A stretch of 64,000 bases of DNA from Asterias amurensis (GCF_032118995.1 NC_092665.1:5203501-5267500), one strand, 5' to 3'. Positions 9,840-20,552 are shown, counted from the stretch's first letter. Notes: generated by a model from the sequence alone, not told the origin. Translations and numbers: made by a program.

Positions 9840-9917
9840 ATTGGCTGCTCATCGAATGTAAATCAAACATCAAAGTAGACTGATGGGCACTTCAATGGAA
9901 ATACAGCAGTATTTAAA
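9840..9917 (+). promoter_or_regulatory. Core promoter of C1q gene 1
   Basis: An inverted CCAAT box (ATTGG at 9840-9844) is followed by TATTTAAA at 9910-9917. The same arrangement, at almost the same distances, is in units B and C. The expected transcription start is about 25-35 bp downstream of the TATA element. Confidence 0.7.
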
Positions 9918-9941
9918 CGCGCTGCACCAGCAGCAGTGCTC

Positions 9942-10010
9942 ATAACAACTTTGCATCTTATCGGAAGAGAGAAACTGAGAAAGTTTGTACTACAATAACA
10001 CATCATCAAG
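9942..10010 (+). other. Noncoding exon 1 of C1q gene 1
   Basis: The region from the inferred start site to a strong donor (TCAAG|GTAAGT at 10010/10011). It is conserved in the other units (32895-32965 and 60668-60734). It contains no ATG, so translation begins in exon 2 at 15969. The start coordinate is an estimate from the TATA position. Confidence 0.65.
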
Positions 10011-10145
10011 GTAAGTGTTTCTCGTTATACTGTCGGACCCGGACTTTGGCTTCTAGATGCATTCAGTGTATTTTAGGGTAGCCTATTATTTCAAGAATGT
10101 TGCACTTTTGGTCCAAGAAGGGGCACCACTCTACCCAATAAAGCA

Positions 10146-10330
10146 GTAAAATTAACGGTGCTTTACCTGGCAGCTGGTGCCAGGTAAAATGCAGTAAATT
10201 TCACAGTAGCAGTTTTGTAAATTGTGCCTTGAAGGAGTAGTTTGCTAAACTCCACTTTGAAATTTACTGCACTTTTAATACCTAGCACCCTGGCTGCCAG
10301 GTATACAAAGCACCGTAATTTTGACGGATT
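10146..10330. mobile_element. Fold-back element in C1q intron A, family F9
   Basis: Left arm AATTAACGGTGCTTTACCTG with GGTGCCAGGTAAAATGCAGT. The right part carries the inverse (ACTGCACTTTTAATACCTAG, then CTGGCTGCCAGGTATACAAA and GCACCGT). It is noncoding and not seen in unit B at the same place, so this is an insertion private to intron A within this window. Confidence 0.7.
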
Positions 10331-12127
10331 AATTTTAACAGCGTATTCAGCTGAAGTTCTCATGTAGTGTTTGGGTCACTTGCTCTCTGCCAACATTAGT
10401 GTACTGTGGTACTGTTTGGTGGTACAAACTGTAATGCCGTTGCATTTCCCTTTGAAACCACGATACATAGTGTTGTGTCGTTGGGGCTTTTATCACCATA
10501 CTTGCAAGTGGTTTCCGTTTTGGAGCAGCAAGTTCCGCTGGTATTCTGTACATTGTCTTGTTCAAATAGTGGGCAATAAAAGTTTACCTAGACAGTTTCA
10601 GTTGAATGTGCTTGATATTCTGCTCGTTTTAATCTGTGTGTACTCTTCATTCAAAAGCTGTCAACAAAATTAACAACAAGTACTGATGAAATGGCATTGT
10701 GTGACATGACCACTTTGATATTTTGTTTTATGTTGTGGGTAAAACAAAACAAGATGGAACATTATGCAACACTTTCACAATAATTATGGTGATCGGTGTT
10801 TTGTACAGCCGACGTGGGGAGGGGCAACCGAGGTGAAGCCGAGTTTGATGTTTGCCCCAAAAGTTTACACAAAACCTGGACCCCGTCACGGCAGAGCATG
10901 CAATATTAATTGTTTTATTTTACCATGATAATCGATTCGTCTTGTTTGGGGACAAATTGTTACCATCCTCCATTATTGTTACGACAGTAATGACACAGTT
11001 TAAAACTATGACAGCATATTTTGTAAGCCAAAACATGGTGGCACACTGTCTTATGGTGCTGTCACTTGACGTTTTAGCCAGCGTATGTCAACGTAAGAAA
11101 TTTTTAGCGAGTACGCTGGCGTACGTCGAATAATTATGGGTAAAGGCCCCGTCACACCTTGACGTTTAAGCCAGCGTATGCCGACGTATGACAATTTTGG
11201 CGACTACGCTGGTGTACGTCAAATAAGTTATGGACAACTTTGTATAAGTTAAGAGCACGATGACACACGCTGATATACACGACGATGTAAGGCGTGTGGC
11301 TCATAAAGGCACTGTCACACATTGACGTTTTAGTCAGCGTTTGCCGACGTATGCAAATTTTAGCGACTACGCTGGCGTAAGTCGAACAAGTTATGGGTAA
11401 GTTTTGTATAAGTTAAGAGCACGATGAAACACGCTGATATACACGTCAATGTAAGTCGTGTGGCTCATAAAGGCACTGTCACACATTGACGTTTTAGTCA
11501 GCGTATGCCGACGTTTGCAAATTTCCCTAAAACGTTGGCATACGCTGAACTACCGATGGATTTTTCAATTTTGAGCGTATACGAAGCGTATTCATAACGA
11601 GGTGGACGGATGCATACTGTAGAAGTAACTTACACAGAGCGTTTTCATAACGAATGCTTAGCGTGTTGACGGCGTTCACAACTTATGTTCTACGATGGTC
11701 CAACTACTGCATAGAGCGCGGGGGCAGCGTATTGCCGACGATCACATACAGTAGCCTATAAAGAGGGTGCCTCTCGACGATTGAAATAATAACTGCACTT
11801 GACATCGTATTAATCCTCATGCGAACCCAAATTGTATATACCGATTCACATAACTCTGCCAATACACCATTACATGGTAGCTGTAAGTTTAGAAACAAGT
11901 TTAGTAAGTTCTGTGGTCATCCGGAACACGTTAAATACGTTCGACGTAAGTTCAAAGCACATTACTCATATAGGTTATAAGAAATACGTTTTTGGTACGC
12001 TAGACATTATATCGACGTATGTCGACTTCTGAGAACCTTACAAGTAACGTGTGTGAACGTGCGTCATCGATTGTATAACGCACCTACAACTTATGCGGAA
12101 CTTATGAACCACACGCTGGCACACTTA

Positions 12128-14154
12128 AGCCCTTTTCACACTACAGGTATTTCCCGGGAAACTCCCGGGAAATGTTAGTCGATCTGTTCACACTACAAAA
12201 ATCCCGGGAAATAACATTTTCCCGGGAAATAATTTACCCAGTTAAGGGGTAGGGTTAAAGGAGTTAACCCCGGGGAAAAACGTTTTTCCCGGGAAAAGCA
12301 GCTAGTGAGAACGAAAGCGGGTCTAACTTACCCCACCTTTTTCTTCCAATGTGTTGAGACGTCATTAATCTCGAAAGGTCACAGACGTCAAAAATAGCGC
12401 GCCAATCAATTCGCGTGGTAACAATAACCCTTTTTTGTTTTTTCCTTCTGAAAGTGTTTACGTTCAGGTACGAAAATAAAAGTGAATAACATCTGTAATT
12501 TACAAATAAATATATGAATTAAAAAAATTGACCACGTGAATGGAATAGGAATAGAATAAATAGTTGGCGTGAACAAGCTTCCTTCTAGTACACACGCCAT
12601 GTGTGTATGGTATTTCGTATTTTTACATGTACTTGGCCGTTGGTGGACTTGTGTTGTCCAGAGTCAGATTTGAGTTCATCGATCGACATTGCTGTCTACA
12701 ACCTGACAGTAAATATTTTAACTCAATTTGTTGCTCAATTTCTTACGATGGGTAGAAGTGACCGATGGAGTGATGATGAAATTTTGAAACTAGTTGCATT
12801 TTGGGCCGACGATGCAGTCCAAAAACAGCTAGATGGGCATAGGCCTACAAGACACGGGAAAGTTTTCTCAAAATTTGCTGACTGCCTGCGTGGTGCTGGG
12901 TATGAACGGACCCCTGCCCATTGCAAAAAAAACCGAAAACCTTGGGTAAAAAAGACTTTAGGTCGGTAGGATACTAGTTTTGTTTTTCAAGGCCTAAATA
13001 TTTTCTATTGCATAAGTGTTCTATTGCAAACATTTCCTTTTAGAAGAAATATACATTTAAAAGTCGTTATGAAGCCATGAAAAAGCCTATTCAGTGTTCT
13101 TTCCTTGCACGATGGGAAAACAGCACTGTTGATGTTGGAAGGGAAGAATGCTTCTTTTGCTTTCTAATTCTATTGTCAGATTGCGCAAAATTGACCGTGC
13201 GGTATTTTTTTTCTATAAAATCTTTAATTATCTTGGCCCTTACATCATGGACATTATTATGCAATCCTTCGAAAAATGCCATTCAGAGAATTTCTAGGCC
13301 TTACCTCAGGGTTGATTCCCTTAACCCTGCCCCTGAGCAGGGTGAATTATTTCCTGGGAAAACATCATTTCCCGGGAAATTCCCGGGAGTATTTTTGTAG
13401 TGTGAACAGATCAACCAAAAGTTCCCGGGAATTTCCCGGGAAATAACTATAGTGTGAACAGGCAAAAATTGAGATGAACGCCAACACAAAACCTCGGGGT
13501 AAAACACGGACACAAAAGTCCATTCAATTACAGTTCTCAAAAGAAAGAAAAAAACTGTCGCAGAGTAGAAAGCTCCCTTTCGCTTTTTCTAATAGCAACT
13601 TGCTCCCACCACCAGTGGCCGCTCTTCATGGTAGACCAGATTGACCTTTGACCAATACTTCAGCAAGTGCCATGAAACCCGTCAATCGCACGACAAATTC
13701 CATACGATTGTTATACCGCATGTCTTTAAAACACTGTCACAGCAATCGTCTTCTCCTGACAAGACGCCAGCGACGTCTTCCCCGAACTGCAAGACTTCTT
13801 CTCCGCCGTAATCACACAATATATTGGTATAACAACACGCAAATACACAATTTATGTGCAGCCATTTTGGGTCGCATGTGGTAAGGATTTTCAGCCGGCC
13901 GCGTGGCATTATGGGAACGGACTTCCGTCCACAAAACATTGTAACTTCCGCATGGGCTGACCTGTTTACCACATTTCCTGGGGTTTGATCGTAAGTGTGA
14001 AACGACCGTGCATATTCCTGGCAAATAGTACTCCCGGGAGTTACCAAATTGGGATAGTGAGAACGGTTGCTGGGGTGGCGGTGGGGTTAAAAACTCCCGG
14101 GATTTTCCCGGGACTTTATTTCCCGGGAAATGGCTCTGTAGTGTGAAAAGGGCT
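12128..14154. mobile_element. Inner TIR transposon, PIF/Harbinger-like, with Myb ORF
   Basis: Ends AGCCCTTTTCACACTACAG and CTGTAGTGTGAAAAGGGCT are perfect inverted repeats flanked by TTA on both sides (12125-12127, 14155-14157). Subterminal sequence is rich in TTTCCCGGGAAA palindromes. An additional inverted copy of the left ~150 bp lies inside at 13310-13466, so the element may be composite: a Myb-ORF unit 12128-13466 plus about 690 bp to the right end. The TTA duplication and the Myb-like ORF both fit PIF/Harbinger. No DDE nuclease is present. Confidence 0.78.
12748..12969 (+). CDS. Myb/SANT-like DNA-binding ORF of the inner transposon
   Basis: From the ATG at 12748 the 73-residue frame reads MGRSDRWSDDEILKLVAFWA, then DDAVQKQLDGHRPTRHGKVF, SKFADCLRGAGYERTPAHC and a basic tail. 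Tryptophans at the first and second helices and the VF..FA..L...GY.RTP.HC pattern match the Myb/SANT-like domain of the second protein of PIF/Harbinger transposons, which helps bind the ends. The frame is open further upstream (12601), but the domain begins at this methionine. A donor-like GTAAAA at 12946 and an acceptor TTTTAG ending at 13043 could splice on to KKYTFKSRYEAMKKP, which would complete the third helix. The domain assignment is from visible pattern only; the partner nuclease is missing. Confidence 0.6.
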   Translation: MGRSDRWSDDEILKLVAFWADDAVQKQLDGHRPTRHGKVFSKFADCLRGAGYERTPAHCKKNRKPWVKKTLGR

Positions 14155-14379
14155 TTAGATTTTGTTGTGCATGCACACAATTTCTCGACGACCTCGCCTT
14201 ACTACGACGTACACGGCGTGTTTCAGCGTGCTCATAACTTATACAAAACTTACCCATAACTTATTCGACGTACGCCAGCGTATTCGCCCCAATTTTGTAT
14301 ACGTCGGCATACGCTTGCTAAAATTGCCAAAACGTCTAGGTGTGACAGGGCCTTAACATTCAATAGTAGTAACGTGCTT

Positions 14380-14860
14380 TGAACCTACCTCGAACGTATT
14401 TGACGTGCTCCGGACGACCAAAGAACTTAATGAACGTGATTCTAACTTGCATCTACCGTATAATGGCGTAATGGCAGCGTTTATGTGAATCGGATACAAA
14501 TTGGGTTCGCGGGAGGATACTACATTGTCAAGTGCAGTTATTATTTCAATCGTCGAGAGGCACCCTCTTTGTAGGCAACTGCATGTGATCGCAGGCAATA
14601 CGCTGCCGCGCGTTATGCAGTAGTTAGATTACCGTAGGACATAAGCTGTGAATGCTGTGAACAGGCTAAGCATTCGTTATTGAAACGTTCTAAGTAAGTT
14701 ACTAATACGGTCTGCATACGTCCAACTCGTTATGAATAGGCTTTGTATACGCTCAAAATTGAAAAGTCCATCGAAAGTTCAGCGGATGCCAACGTTTAAG
14801 AGAAATTGCCATACGTCGGCATACGCTGACTAAAACGTCAAGGTGTGACAGTGCCGTAAG
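14380..14860. repeat. Second, partial copy of the outer transposon's right arm
   Basis: After the outer element ends at 14353, sequence inverted relative to about 11700-11960 follows (GCACCCTCTTTGTAGGCAAC against GAGGGTGCCTCTCGACGATT). It finishes near 14860 with GGCATACGCTGACTAAAACG and TCAAGGTGTGACAGTGCC, another copy of the terminal repeat. A further decayed portion runs to about 15115 (TACGCTGCCCCGCGCTATGC). Confidence 0.65.
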
Positions 14861-15129
14861 TTAAGATCACGGCTAAATACGCCGATATACGTCTTTGGAT
14901 TATGCTTTGAACCTATGTCGAAATTATTTGACGTGTTCCGGACGACCACTTTTGATGAAATTAAGTAGTGGCAGCGTTTTGGGAAATCGGTATACACTAA
15001 TTGGGTTCGAAGGAGAATACAGTGATGCCAAGTGCAGTTATTATTTCAAACGTCGAGGTACCATGCAATACGCTGCCCCGCGCTATGCAGTAGTTAGACT
15101 ATTCGTAGATATCGTATCTTTTTACACGA

Positions 15130-15968
15130 GGTGAAATCCTCACAATGTAGACAAGTTGAGGAATCTTTCTTGGATTATAAAATGAGCGAAGTGATACGGA
15201 CAGGAGCTCAATGTATAGGGTGTTGGTTTTATCTCAAACAAACAATCTCTTGTTGATATAGAGGCATACGCGCCCCACCCTGTATCTTCCCTGTAATTTT
15301 GGAATCTCTGTCAAGTCGAATCCGAGATCGAAAGCCGTCTATATGGAGATCATTACTCTGGGTTGTATTGTCTAACAATGTCTCGGTGAAGGATACCAGA
15401 GTCTCTGTGTTTACGCATGTGATTAAACGAGCTCATCCATTTTGGGGCATAGGGAACGGCAATGGACAATACCATTGTTGGGAGAAAGATTCTACCGGTC
15501 TGATTAAATTTCTTTCTCCTCACCACCCATATTTCCTCTTGTTCTCCTTTTAAAGTTGTTTATAATTGTCTGACAGTTGTTTGGGTGTCATTGGGGAGCA
15601 TTTCAACACGATATTCAATACGTTGAAGATCAAACGAGCCAACGGCACCCTGCCGTAAGCTAAGTAGGTACTGAAGTGTTTAGCGGTAGCCACTTTGTTG
15701 TGTGGAGCGATTATTTAGCTCAACACAACAGAACACTTACGATCAATAAGGCCAAGTACATAATTTAACACACACATGCCCATTCCAGCGAAACACAAAT
15801 TGACTAAAACGTGGTTAATGTGGAAAGTAGCGATAAAGAACTTCCACAAACACATGGATAACGTGAATAAATTGAAGCTGACAAAAAACTGGTGGTCACC
15901 GCTAGAGCAGCGCCTGCTATGGCTGCATGTTTTTTATCGTTTGTTTTATGTATCCTATTAAATTACAG
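15130..15968 (+). other. 3' part of C1q intron A
   Basis: No gene or clear repeat recognised. Frames at 15299-15553 and 15776-15961 look random. The intron ends in a TTTTATG-rich stretch and an ACAG acceptor at 15967-15968. Confidence 0.5.
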
Positions 15969-17351
15969 ATGAAGATTACCATAGCAACAGTGACCCTTCT
16001 TCTTGGTATTTTGCAAGTTCCGTTCATGGTGGCTAAAACAGCAGTTTCACCTGATCCGGAGACGACGTGTAACTCCTGCTGCCGGGGCCCAGCCGGTATA
16101 CCGGGAATTCCCGGGTCAAATGGGAACCATGGTCAAGGGCTTGTAGGGTCCCCTGGTGAGGTAGGTCAACCCGGGGCTAAAGGAGACATGGGGTCAGATG
16201 GACTAGTTGGTGAGCCAGGCGCTAAAGGGGATACAGGACTTAAGGGAGATCAAGGAGTCGGTCAACCAGGGAAACAAGGACCTCTAGGTCTGTCTGGGAT
16301 GAATGGTCTGAATGGGGAGAGAGGTGAACCTGGACCAGCTGGACAGACCGGCGAAGCAGGTGAGCCCGGGGGAAATGGAGACATCGGGTCAGATGGACTG
16401 GTTGGTGCGCCAGGCGCTAAAGGGGATCATGGACTGAAGGGAGAGCAAGGAGTCGGTCAACAGGGCAGAAAGGGACCTCGAGGTCTGTCTGGGATGAATG
16501 GTCTGAAGGGGGAGAGAGGTGAACCTGGACCAGCTGGACAGACCGGCGAAGCAGGTGAGCCCGGGGGAAATGGAGACATCGGGTCAGATGGACTGGTTGG
16601 TGCGCCAGGCGTTAAAGGGGATCATGGACTGAAGGGAGAGCAAGGAGTCGGTCACCAGGGCAGAAAGGGACTTCGAGGTCTGTCTGGGATGAATGGTCTG
16701 AAGGGGGAGAGAGGTGAACCTGGACCAGCTGGACAGACCGGAGAAGCAGGTGAGCCCGGGGGAAATGGAGACATCGGGTCAGATGGACTGGTTGGTGCGC
16801 CAGGCGCTAAAGGGGATCATGGACTGAAGGGAGAGCAAGGAGTCGGTCAACAGGGCAGAAAGGGACTTCGAGGTCTGTCTGGGATGAATGGTCTGAAGGG
16901 TGAGAAAGGTGAACCTGGACCAGCTGGACAGACTGGTGAAGCAGGTGAATGTAGTTCGCGACGGTCCGCCTTCACTGCAGTGAGGAATACCGCCTTCAGC
17001 CCTCCATCCATATGGGATCCTCTGCCCTTTGAAGAGTTATTGTTTTCAGAGGAAGGGACTGATTTTAACTTGAATAACGGCGCGTTTACGTGTAATGTGC
17101 CTGGGGTATACGTATTGATGTTCTCAGTCTTCAAATTATCAAGTGAGTCTTACCTATATGTCAAGCTGATGAGGAACGGTAACGCCATTGTTACAGGGGG
17201 TGTACACGCTGCACATAACCATCATGTGAGCAGCAGTGCAGTGATTCCCCTTTACCGTGGAGATCAAGTTCACTTAGCTGTACACGGTCAAGTAGATAGT
17301 AACTCTGACCATTTCACGTCTTTCATTGGATTCCTGCTGTACGAAATCTAA
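15969..17351 (+). CDS. C1q-domain collagen-like secreted protein 1 (460 aa)
   Basis: The complete coding exon starts at the first base after the AG acceptor, so splicing places AAG before the ATG (A at -3). The frame is open further upstream, but that lies in the intron. Residues 1-22 are a hydrophobic signal peptide (MKITIATVTLLLGILQVPFM). Cys34, 37 and 38 (TCNSCC) precede a Gly-X-Y stalk from about residue 40 to 326 and probably form interchain disulfides. The stalk is four 65-residue repeats starting at 66, 131, 196 and 261. Residues 328-460 are a C1q/TNF-fold head: AFTAVRNTAFSPPSIWDPLP, then F.CNVPGVYVLMFSV, VIPLYRGDQVHLAV and the C-terminal SFIGFLLYEI, the canonical pattern. Such proteins assemble as trimers and act as secreted recognition or immune lectin-like molecules in invertebrates; the ligand here is unknown. 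AATAAA follows at 17403. Confidence 0.93.
   Translation: MKITIATVTLLLGILQVPFMVAKTAVSPDPETTCNSCCRGPAGIPGIPGSNGNHGQGLVGSPGEVGQPGAKGDMGSDGLVGEPGAKGDTGLKGDQGVGQPGKQGPLGLSGMNGLNGERGEPGPAGQTGEAGEPGGNGDIGSDGLVGAPGAKGDHGLKGEQGVGQQGRKGPRGLSGMNGLKGERGEPGPAGQTGEAGEPGGNGDIGSDGLVGAPGVKGDHGLKGEQGVGHQGRKGLRGLSGMNGLKGERGEPGPAGQTGEAGEPGGNGDIGSDGLVGAPGAKGDHGLKGEQGVGQQGRKGLRGLSGMNGLKGEKGEPGPAGQTGEAGECSSRRSAFTAVRNTAFSPPSIWDPLPFEELLFSEEGTDFNLNNGAFTCNVPGVYVLMFSVFKLSSESYLYVKLMRNGNAIVTGGVHAAHNHHVSSSAVIPLYRGDQVHLAVHGQVDSNSDHFTSFIGFLLYEI
16164..16943 (+). repeat. Four 195-bp in-frame collagen repeats
   Basis: Four units of exactly 195 bp (65 codons) start at 16164, 16359, 16554 and 16749. The last three are nearly identical at DNA level; the first is more diverged and resembles the single unit of gene 2. 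Each unit has 21 full Gly-X-Y triplets and one Gly-Val pair (GVGQ), a one-residue interruption. Confidence 0.92.
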
Positions 17352-17402
17352 ATCCAACGTACAAACACACGGAAACGTTTAAATGTTTTAGACAACTATT
17401 TA

Positions 17403-17408
17403 AATAAA
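17403..17408 (+). terminator. Polyadenylation signal of C1q gene 1
   Basis: AATAAA lies 52 bases after the stop codon, followed by AT-rich sequence. It is the only perfect hexamer close to the stop. Confidence 0.6.
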
Positions 17409-17409
17409 C

Positions 17410-18640
17410 TAATATGCAACTATATAGTTTTTACAAATATAATAATAATGAGTTAATCGTGGAAAATCGAACGTGTGTTTAGATGAATCGAATAAAATAA
17501 CTGTATTATTAATTGTTTTATTATATGCAGGACAATAAGTATGGAAAAGACGTTTTATTTGAACACTTGATTTTGCAAACGTGTATTGTGACAAGAACTT
17601 TCAACGTGTTTTTGTCACGTAAACAGTGCTTTAAAGATCAGTTCATCCCTTTTTTTGAGTTTATTACATTTTCGGTAAAGTTTGAAATTTCTGCAGCCTG
17701 TAATTCCGTCCGAGGGTGCAATGATGAGTCCTTGAAACCATGATGAGTCCATAAAATGCAAAAAGAAACTACGCAACAAAAACTGACAGTTTATTAAACA
17801 GTACATACAAAACTTCAGATTCCTTGATACAGACTCAGACTTATAATTCATTGTGGCCTCCGATTGTGCCGGCAATTTTATTTCAAACATTTTAAGTTGG
17901 TTGAAAAAGCTGTACCCTGTTAAGGCAACAAAATACAAATAATTCACCTAACAACTGGTAACAGTTGTCTTCGGTTGATATGTTCGTTAATGTACATCAA
18001 CTATGATATTAAACTAACGACAACTTGTGATCAAAAAGAACTTGCGTTGTAAAGTACCAGAAAACATTTATTTTGTGTCGCTTTTTGAACACGTTTCGAT
18101 ATGGAGAAATATTTAAATTTTCGTCGTGGTTTGAGCGTTTCTTTGTTTTCACATGAGAAAACACTTTTGTTTAATGCAGATGAAACATTGGGTATTCGTT
18201 TTGAATTACTTTCGTATAAAACGTTTGATAACATGTCAAAGAGGGGAAAATATATTACACTTACAGCGATTCGTTAAACCGTCACATCGGCATGAAACCA
18301 ATACACCATCTTAGTGTGAATTTGGAAAAAAAAATTTCCTCACTTCGACCGTGACTTAATTATTCGGAATATTAGCTGATTACACAATGTCGCATTTTAC
18401 CTTACACAGAAAGGTTTCGTTGACAGTAATATTGTGACCCACTCTGTGATTTTTGTAAGAACTATATTTGCATGGTATAGCCTGTTGGGGGTAACAAATA
18501 TTCTTATAAAATAGCACTATATGTAAGCTTTAATATGATGCATAATGCTAACATGTTTCCAAGAAGTAAACCAGACATTTTAATAAATAACCTGAGCACA
18601 TGCAAATTTATTAAAAATGGGGTCGAGTTTGAAGGGTTAA
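17410..18640. other. Downstream flank of C1q gene 1, shared with gene 2
   Basis: AT-rich sequence, collinear but diverged relative to 39200-40170 (for example TTTTGCAAACGTGT at 17572 and 39364). No coding gene seen. The similarity shows that the duplicated unit extends beyond the C1q stop codon. Confidence 0.6.
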
Positions 18641-19090
18641 AGTCACCTTGAAATAGAATTAATTTTTCTTCAAACATTACAGTATATGTTAATGACAGTA
18701 ACATAATTTGTTAAGTTTTTGTTTGTAACGATTTACATGTTAAAAAAAAATAGATAAAGTTGTTTGGGGTGACTCCGCCTACCCCTTTTGTGACGTCAAT
18801 CGAGTCAGACTTTGCCTCGATCGGACATTGAACACACGTACGTGCAATTACATGCAAGTTCTATTTTTTACGTTTCGAAAAAAGGTTTATTTCTTGCATT
18901 TTTTTCGGCAATGTCGACCACGTGTATTGCTGCTGGAGGCAGCAAAAATAACGCTCTGAAAACAACAGTTTTGTGCTCAAATTTTAGTCTTATTTGTATC
19001 CTTTTGCGCGAAAACATCACTTTACTTGTAATTCGTTTTTTAACAAAAATGTATACACTGGCTTATTTCAAACGGGAGTAACTTAGCAAC
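18640..19090. mobile_element. Degraded copy of TIR family F3
   Basis: It starts AAAGTCACCTTGAAATAGAA and includes TGACTCCGCCTACCCCTTTT, matching 52913-53100. The right terminal repeat is not recognisable. It contains a short conserved palindromic part (CACACGTACGTGCAATTACA). No coding function. Confidence 0.6.
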
Positions 19091-19688
19091 GCGATACACC
19101 CAAAGCTTGAACATTAAACTAAATAACTGCTGCTGGTGTGTTCTTTCCAGCCCCTGCATTTGAATCAATTCTTCAAATTGTCAACATCTGATTCATTTCA
19201 CGATTAAACAATATTATTACGTTAAAGGTCGTCAAAAACAGTGTTAATGTTTGCATTAACGCTAGAATACAAAGCATTAGTATATTACTAGATACTTGTA
19301 TTTCTACAAAGCATGTTTTTGTTAAATTTAACTATAATCCATTTAGTGTACTAGAAGTTAAGATATATTGCATAGTTTTATAAATAGTGGTGTCACTTGA
19401 ATGTTTTAAATACATTGAAGGAATGAGCATTAACACCGTATCAATTGATTGTTTTGGTTTTTGTGTTTTGCGTATTTAATTGATATTGAACTAAAATTAT
19501 TGGCAAATACAAAATGCAAGCTGAACTAATTTTCCTAACACTGTTTTACTCAAAACCTACAACACTTTAGAAAATAAAATGTAAGGGAAACTTTTTACCG
19601 TTTTACCTTCAAACAGTGCAAGTTTACCGTAAATCAGTAAACATTGATTTTGCGTCCTTCTACAAAAAGTACACAAACCCTAAAACTT

Positions 19689-19850
19689 GTCAGTGGGAAG
19701 TGGACAGGGAATGGGTTTAAATAACGTAGGAATGGGTGGCCCAAGCATTTTGGCCGGGATTGTAGCCCCCGCTGTCGGAGGAACAAAACTCGGCTTATTT
19801 GACTGGCGACAGAACATGTTGTTTTCTTTTTGCTTCCGAAAAACTGCAAA
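19689..19850. repeat. Dispersed repeat shared with 49089-49250
   Basis: TGTCAGTGGGAAGTGGACAG through TTATTTGACTGGCGAC and TGCTTCCGAAAAACTGCA recurs at 49089-49250 with small differences. It has no protein similarity I recognise and no visible terminal repeats. Confidence 0.6.
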
Positions 19851-20552
19851 CAAACGAAGTGACCTGGCCCCGTCTGTCTTCCCCAGACTCGTATGGTCCG
19901 CGGTTAACGAATAGCCGGAGTGCTATGGATTTTTCCTCGGAGTATCTGATATCAATACGGTCTAAAGCAGATGGAATCAAAAGAGGGTGCTTTCAGAATT
20001 AAGAAACGACCATGGTCACCGCTCACTGTAAAAGGATGAAACTATCTCCAAGGGACAGAAATATCATGCCACTACAAGGGCCACGCGCTATTCTCCAGGA
20101 CTAGGCGCCCGGATGGGTTGCCGGTGTCTCAGTGAAATCAGTGCTGCCGGAGATTCTTTCCCCTGTTTGAGAAACTAACATGGGCTGAGGGAGGGTGATT
20201 TAACAGAGGGCGCTATCACAAGTAGTTTGTAACAAGTTTGCCGTATAAGGGGGAGGGAATTTCGGATGAACATAATCTCCTGACACACCTGCCTATAATG
20301 GGGAAAGAATCTCCGGGGACAGATTTCCATTAAAAACACCGGCCCAAGGCGGAATCCTGCCTTACGTGTTAAACAATCAAAATGACTTCAATCTCATCCA
20401 AAAGTTGTAAATAGTAAATACAATTTGTTCGCAATGTGTTCATTTAATTTGTTTTGCTCCATTGAATATTCTTGTTTCCCAAAAGCATTTGTGCGGAAGT
20501 AGACTCTGAGAAAACAAAGGATACAATTGAAAATCAGTTTAAAATTACCCTT

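Larger units (their letters stand above)
11144..14353. mobile_element. Outer TIR/fold-back transposon in C1q intron A
   Basis: Ends are inverted: AGGCCCCGTCACACCTTGAC on the left, and on the right the complement of AGGCCCTGTCACACCTAGAC. Both are flanked by TAA (11141-11143 and 14354-14356), a 3-bp target duplication. The left half has about three subrepeats of roughly 165 bp (from 11144, 11309 and 11475) built on CAGCGTATGCCGACGT. The inner element 12128-14154 is inserted near its centre. I find no transposase, so it is non-autonomous. The 3-bp duplication suits PIF/Harbinger-like superfamilies. Confidence 0.75.

Noticed and set aside
13682..14180. Two overlapping minus-strand frames of about 120 codons
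   Set aside because: They run through the TTTCCCGGGAAA repeats and the transposon end, show no domain, and overlap each other in different frames.
16847..17134. Minus-strand frame opposite the C1q exon
   Set aside because: It is the antisense shadow of the collagen/C1q coding sequence (glycine and proline codons read backwards).
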